Shown one piece after another: positions 42,302 through 46,457 of a stretch of DNA of 46,457 bases; position 1 is the first letter of the stretch, and every line of letters starts with the position of its first letter. The stretch is taken from assembly GCA_943348815.1 (NCBI GenBank), contig CALQYT010000004.1:11617-58073 (forward strand), written 5' to 3'. The translations under genes and the position numbers were made by a program. Under the pieces are notes generated by a model. It was not told the DNA's origin, made no database searches, and saw nothing but the letters and a program-made list of their open reading frames with translations. Source of the DNA: Candidatus Nomurabacteria bacterium. Lineage in GTDB: Bacteria; Patescibacteriota; Minisyncoccia; Phycocordibacterales; SBAW01.

Positions 42302-43428
42302 TGTCAGAGCGACTCTCAAACTTAGTGCTACTCGTGCGCTGCTACGGGCGTTTTTTGTTGCACGGTCGCGCTAACGCACAAGTAACCAATCCCCGCTGTG
42401 TGGTGATAGTCCAGTTTGGCAAGTTAGGCGACATGGTATGCACGACACCGGTGTTTCGCGCCATTAAACAAAAGTTTCCGCAGGCACGCGTTGTGGTGGT
42501 GGGAGACAGGGCGGGTGGATCGGTGCTTGCGGGTAATGCTGATGTCGACCGCTATATTATTTGTGGCAAACAGGATGTTGCAAAAACTCTCGCCGCATTA
42601 CGCGAGGAGACACCTGACGCAGGGCTCACCGCGGGCCCCAGTATGCGCGGCTTTGCACTCTTGTATTTAGCCGGTGCACATTTGGTAGTCGCTCCCCAAG
42701 TGGTGGGACGCAAGAGCTCAGAGGGTACTTTTTATAAACTGGTGCGTATGCTCGGTGTTTTACGCCCGCACCGCATTGGGCAATACGCCCCGCGCGAGTA
42801 TCTTAACTTGCTCGAGCCGTTCGGCATCACTACCGACGATACGACCAAACATCTCGCAGTTGCCACAGAAGCCAAAGAGCGCGTAGAAAATTTTTTGCAA
42901 GAAAAAGGTTTGGCAGACGCGCGATTGATCGGCATCGCTTCCTCGGCGGGTAACAAACTCAAAAACTGGCCGGCCGAGCGTTTGGCTGCCGTGGCTGATT
43001 ATTGTGCACAAAAATATAACGCTCGGGTTGTGGTATTGGGAGCACCAAGCGACAAGCCAGAGAGCGACGCCCTCATCCGATCTGCAAAAATTACGCCACT
43101 CGATACCACCGGACTTTTTAGTATCGAAGAGCTAAAAGCACTTATTGCACAGCTGGAAGTCTTTATTGGCGTTGATACCGGGCCTATCTATATTGCCGAA
43201 GCGCTCGGGGTGCCCACCATCGACATCGTGGGGCCGATGGATGAAAACGAACAACCACCGCGTGGCCCGCGCAACCTGGTAGTAGTGCCGCCGTTTGAGC
43301 GCACGCCGGAGCTGTTTATCATGAGTCCGGGGATTTATAACGAAACAGAGGCTCGACGACAGGCGCAGAGTATTACCGTCAAACAGGTTACCGACGCCGT
43401 TGATGTGCTTATGGCACGTAAATCTTAA
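42301..43428 (+). CDS. Family 9 (heptosyltransferase-like) glycosyltransferase
   Basis: 375 residues, GT-B fold. VIVQFGKLGDMVCTTPVFRAIK is the GT9 N-terminal motif, ASSAGNKLKNWPAERLAAVADY the C-domain start, GVDTGPIYIAEALGVPTIDIVGP the donor-binding part. GT9 enzymes transfer ADP-heptose or related sugars. It overlaps the converging gene by 20 bp. Confidence 0.88.
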   Translation: MSERLSNLVLLVRCYGRFLLHGRANAQVTNPRCVVIVQFGKLGDMVCTTPVFRAIKQKFPQARVVVVGDRAGGSVLAGNADVDRYIICGKQDVAKTLAALREETPDAGLTAGPSMRGFALLYLAGAHLVVAPQVVGRKSSEGTFYKLVRMLGVLRPHRIGQYAPREYLNLLEPFGITTDDTTKHLAVATEAKERVENFLQEKGLADARLIGIASSAGNKLKNWPAERLAAVADYCAQKYNARVVVLGAPSDKPESDALIRSAKITPLDTTGLFSIEELKALIAQLEVFIGVDTGPIYIAEALGVPTIDIVGPMDENEQPPRGPRNLVVVPPFERTPELFIMSPGIYNETEARRQAQSITVKQVTDAVDVLMARKS

Positions 43429-44899
43429 AACGATCTACGGTTTGTACTAATTTAAGGTGGCTTACATCCCACGAGTCGCTTTGGTCTTTAATCACCAACG
43501 TGATGCCAAGTTTTTGTACCGCAGCAGCGTTGAGTTGCTGCGGCAGCGCTGCCACCGCATCCAAATAGCCCGGTGGAGCAACGTAGAGTTTGGCGTAAGC
43601 ATTATTCGGCGTATCGGCGCTAGTGTAAATAGGGAGATATTGCGAGATGTCAGGGTTGGCATAGACTACTTGTTTTGGCTGCGAGCGGAGATAGTCGACC
43701 AATGGTGCGTAGGCTTGTGCGGCCGTGGCTACTGAGTCGAATCGGTTATAAAAATTTACTTGGGCCACTACTGCTGTGGCAACGAGCATGATTGAAACAA
43801 CGGCAGCTACGGGTAGCTGTATTTTTGGCGCAAAGCGCTCGAGTAGCTTCCAGAGTACAAGCGCCAGCACGATACCAACAAATGGTTTGGTGATGTACCA
43901 GTGGAAGTGCCCGGGTTGCACGTATACTCCCGTGAGTACTTGCTGATTGAGCACTATGGCTAGTGAGACTGAACAAAGCACGAAAAACGTGCGGGCCTCG
44001 CTGCCAAGAAGTGATTTGGAAAACCACGAGACCACGAGTAGTACCACAACCCACACGCCAACCACAGGCGCATGGCTGTGCAAAATTTCTTGTGCAGCTG
44101 CGGCGGCCGCATAGCCCGGGTAACTATGAGAGGCGATACTGTTGAGTACAAAGGGGATGTCGAGTAGGAGTGCAACCACTCCCGCGAGGAAAAATCGCAA
44201 ACTTTGCGAGTAGTGTTTTAGCCAAAACTGGTAGAGAAACCATAGCCCCATGCATGCACCTAAAAATGACCATACATACGGCGACAGATAGAGGCTTGCC
44301 CCAGTGATAACGCCAAGTAACAGCACTGCAGGCCACGTTGCGTTGGCGCGCATTCGGTAGAGCAACCACAGCCCGCCAAATAAAAACACACCGCTTAACT
44401 CAGGGTTGATGGGTCGCCCCCAAATAACCCCAAGAATACTGTCGCCGCTCATAACAACGGTGGCGAGCATGCCGGTCAGCGCTGCAAACAACGCGGCTAG
44501 ACGCGCGCCGCTCAGCTCGAGTGCCAGCCCGTAGATGAATAAAAAGATAATCAGCGGCAAAACTACTTTGGCCACAAGATTTATTTGTGTGGCGCTGAGG
44601 CCGACACCCATGCCTGCGTATGCAACCAAATCTTCGCCCAAACCGGGGCTCAGGTATGGGATGTTTTTAAAAGGTAAGAAGGTATTGCCAAGCAGGGGAT
44701 GACCGTCATAAACCTCTTGCATGCGCGCCAAATAATGCTCCTCGGCATCATGACCCATCATCGCGATGCCGCGATACGCAGGGCCGTGCGCAAAGTAGGC
44801 ATACGGAGCAACCATAAGGATGCCCATACAAAGCGCCAGTACGTACGCTGCCGCGTGCGTGTGCAAATGCGAGCTAACCTTCGCTATGGTAGATGACAT
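43409..44899 (-). CDS. Multi-spanning membrane protein, GT-C-like
   Basis: 496 residues with about ten or eleven membrane helices. The first outer loop has an acidic segment, MMGHDAEEHYLARMQEV, resembling the catalytic Asp/Glu loop of GT-C glycosyltransferases (donors on polyprenyl phosphate). A C-terminal outer domain of about 110 residues follows the last helix. I infer a lipid-linked sugar transferase or flippase; unproven. It overlaps gtrA upstream by 26 bp. Confidence 0.7.
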   Translation of the reverse strand: MSSTIAKVSSHLHTHAAAYVLALCMGILMVAPYAYFAHGPAYRGIAMMGHDAEEHYLARMQEVYDGHPLLGNTFLPFKNIPYLSPGLGEDLVAYAGMGVGLSATQINLVAKVVLPLIIFLFIYGLALELSGARLAALFAALTGMLATVVMSGDSILGVIWGRPINPELSGVFLFGGLWLLYRMRANATWPAVLLLGVITGASLYLSPYVWSFLGACMGLWFLYQFWLKHYSQSLRFFLAGVVALLLDIPFVLNSIASHSYPGYAAAAAAQEILHSHAPVVGVWVVVLLVVSWFSKSLLGSEARTFFVLCSVSLAIVLNQQVLTGVYVQPGHFHWYITKPFVGIVLALVLWKLLERFAPKIQLPVAAVVSIMLVATAVVAQVNFYNRFDSVATAAQAYAPLVDYLRSQPKQVVYANPDISQYLPIYTSADTPNNAYAKLYVAPPGYLDAVAALPQQLNAAAVQKLGITLVIKDQSDSWDVSHLKLVQTVDRFKIYVP

Positions 44900-45266
44900 G
44901 TTTGCTTATTGAAAACGTTAGTAGAGTAGTGATGAGTGCACTAATGCAGATGGAGATTAGATAGTGCAAACCTAGGATGCTCGTACCAACGTACACTATT
45001 GCAGTGTTAATGCAGAATACGAGACCATAACTTGCCAGAAATAAAAAATACTTTTTAAGATAGGCACTTCGTTCATGTTCAGGAAAAGTGAAAAACGCGT
45101 TGAGTACAAAGGTTAGGCTCCAACTGAAAAGCAGTGCTAGTACAAATGCCCAGAGATACCATACCTGTGCCCATACCACGAGCCCGTGAGTAATTCCGAG
45201 GTTAATCAAAAGACCAATGCCGCCTACCGTACAAAATTTTATAAATTGCCAAAAGTTTTTGTGCAT
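44874..45266 (-). CDS. GtrA-family membrane protein
   Basis: 130 residues with four helices and short loops. FIKFCTVGGIGLLINLGI and FSWSLTFVLNAFFTFPEH are GtrA-family signatures. GtrA proteins are thought to flip polyprenyl-linked sugars or nucleotide sugars. The downstream GT-C-like gene fits as the acceptor-side partner. Confidence 0.88.
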   Translation of the reverse strand: MHKNFWQFIKFCTVGGIGLLINLGITHGLVVWAQVWYLWAFVLALLFSWSLTFVLNAFFTFPEHERSAYLKKYFLFLASYGLVFCINTAIVYVGTSILGLHYLISICISALITTLLTFSISKHVIYHSEG

Positions 45267-45270
45267 AGTT

Positions 45271-46029
45271 TTATTTCTTGAGGCCGGTCAATATCCAGCC
45301 CATACCATTCTTGGGTGCTGTAATTGTAACCGTAAGTCCGAGCCCTTGACTAAGTGCAAACACTTCTTCCTTGCGCCAATAATGTGCGACCGCAGGGATT
45401 AGCTGGTCGAACGCAATACTATGTACGTGCCAGTATTCAAATCCTGCAAGCTGGCGCGAGTACGCATCGCGTAAGATGCCCAGTTTAATAAATGTGTACC
45501 AGGGGAGGGAAAGGGCATACGTAATAGTGTGCACCAGGAAAAGCGGTAACCGAGAAGTAATGAGCCGCAAGGTATTGAGGAGAGGAACCTTTAGTTCGTT
45601 GCCTTCGTAGCTATATACCCAAACCACTAACGTGCCGCCGTGCCGGAGTGCGCGGGTAAAATTTTCTAGCGCGAGACGTGGATTGCGAAGATGGTGGAGC
45701 ACCCCGATGCACATGACGATATCAAACTCTTCGTGCCACGGCGTGTGTGATATATCACAGCGCTCGACGGTTGCTTGGGGAAATTCGGCAAGTGTGTGAC
45801 GTGCCGACACAAGAGACTGCTCGTCGTTGTCAAAGGCTACCAGATGTTTAGCCCCCCAGCGTAGCGGCCAATAGCTGTTGCGCCCCATCCCGCAACCAGC
45901 ATCAAGAACATCCTTGCCCGCAAAATCCTCGGGGCCCATATCACTCCAATTTCGGAATTGTCCCTCATATGCTGGCGTCAGACGGGCGTACTTTTTCCAC
46001 TCGTAGCCAAAGCGTTCTTCAGATGCCAT
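45271..46029 (-). CDS. SAM-dependent methyltransferase
   Basis: 252 residues. VLDAGCGMGRNSYWPL (motif I), HLVAFDNDEQSL, and FDIVMCIGVLHHLRNPRLALENFTRAL (motif III) show a class I enzyme. A conserved aromatic C-terminal half with basic helix contacts probably binds the substrate. Starts 8 nt after the upstream gene; stop 5 nt before gtrA. Confidence 0.88.
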   Translation of the reverse strand: MASEERFGYEWKKYARLTPAYEGQFRNWSDMGPEDFAGKDVLDAGCGMGRNSYWPLRWGAKHLVAFDNDEQSLVSARHTLAEFPQATVERCDISHTPWHEEFDIVMCIGVLHHLRNPRLALENFTRALRHGGTLVVWVYSYEGNELKVPLLNTLRLITSRLPLFLVHTITYALSLPWYTFIKLGILRDAYSRQLAGFEYWHVHSIAFDQLIPAVAHYWRKEEVFALSQGLGLTVTITAPKNGMGWILTGLKK

Positions 46030-46036
46030 GGAGTTG

Positions 46037-46457
46037 TTATTGCCACGTATCGTACCACAATTGGAAAATCAAAAGATTCCAAAGTTGTTTGGCATGATTG
46101 CGACCGGCAAGATGTTCGGCCACCAAACGCGAAACCTCTTTTGGTTCAAAAATTTCCGACTTTTGCACGCGGGCAGGGCTAAGCATTTCTTGCATGAGAT
46201 CTTTCAACTCGCTGCGCAGCCAGGCAGCGGTGGGGGCTGCAAAACCTTGTTTCGGACGATCCAAAATTTGATCGGGTAATTTCCCGTGCATGAGGGTACG
46301 CAACAACTGTTTGCCGCGGCCGTTTTTGTATTTAAATTCCGGCGGTAGCGCGAGTAAAAACTCCACGAGATCGTGGCTCAAAAATGGTGCGCGGACCTCA
46401 AGCCCAAAGCGCATGCTCGCACGGTCAACTTTTACGAGCACCTGATCCATCAAGTAG
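46037..46457 (-). CDS. Asparagine synthase family protein, C-terminal part (runs off window)
   Basis: The last 140 or so residues of a synthetase domain: LMDQVLVKVDRASMRFGLEVRAPFLSHDLVEFLLALP is the conserved AsnB segment, and DRPKQGFAAP the C-terminal motif. The gene enters from beyond 46457 on the minus strand. It is the second asparagine-synthase-type enzyme in the locus. Confidence 0.88.
   Translation of the reverse strand, partial: YLMDQVLVKVDRASMRFGLEVRAPFLSHDLVEFLLALPPEFKYKNGRGKQLLRTLMHGKLPDQILDRPKQGFAAPTAAWLRSELKDLMQEMLSPARVQKSEIFEPKEVSRLVAEHLAGRNHAKQLWNLLIFQLWYDTWQ

Overview
The window looks like a chromosome segment of a Patescibacteria/CPR bacterium, most likely Parcubacteria-like. 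The evidence is a divergent, isolated 16S rRNA gene, densely packed and often overlapping genes, many small membrane-anchored proteins of unknown function, helix-hairpin-helix/PKD surface proteins, and almost no central metabolism. The taxonomic call is inferred from 16S features and gene style; I could not run a database search.

Layout. 1-495: a terminator, then an unidentified structured RNA with its own terminator. 495-4620: a small protein, a membrane protein, rodA, and two proteins sharing an N-terminal GFVWLP anchor. 4614-10037: a glycan block (GT4 glycosyltransferase, polyprenyl sugar-phosphate transferase, two epimerases), then folD. 10050-14917: a duplicated MazG-like protein, an SD-bearing hypothetical gene, secD / exported protein / secF, and a P-loop kinase. 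14918-17054: a G-run tract, tandem rRNA promoters, a leader with a terminator-like hairpin, 16S, and palindromic repeats; no 23S or 5S follows. 17055-19910: tiny SD-bearing ORFs, tRNA-Ile(GAT), a cold-shock-domain protein, Nudix, a LAGLIDADG endonuclease, tRNA-Leu(CAG), and an HD hydrolase. 19988-25564: fasciclin protein, murD, murC, zinc ribbon, rsmI, and two membrane proteins. 25594-28609: a VirD4/TraG-like ATPase and a membrane-anchored ComEA-PKD protein, probably a DNA-handling envelope module. 28606-46457: a surface glycan locus with glycosyltransferases, nucleotide-sugar enzymes, methyltransferases, two asparagine-synthase-type amidotransferases, GtrA, and a multi-spanning membrane protein.

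The most striking observation concerns translation initiation. The 16S 3' end keeps a perfect helix 45, but the anti-Shine-Dalgarno CCUCC is replaced by AAUUCAAAUG. In parallel, at least thirteen genes have a -10 promoter hexamer (often extended, TGnTAnnnT) placed so that transcription should start on, or within 2 nt of, the start codon, which implies leaderless mRNAs. A minority of genes instead have a 20-45 nt leader with a strong purine-rich SD, and their Phe codons are much richer in TTC, so they look like a second and perhaps foreign gene class. The 16S 530-loop pseudoknot also carries a compensated double change. Other items of note are a 20-24 bp perfect palindrome shared, in different reading frames, by murD and a glycosyltransferase gene, and G-C-rich palindromes at coding-sequence ends.
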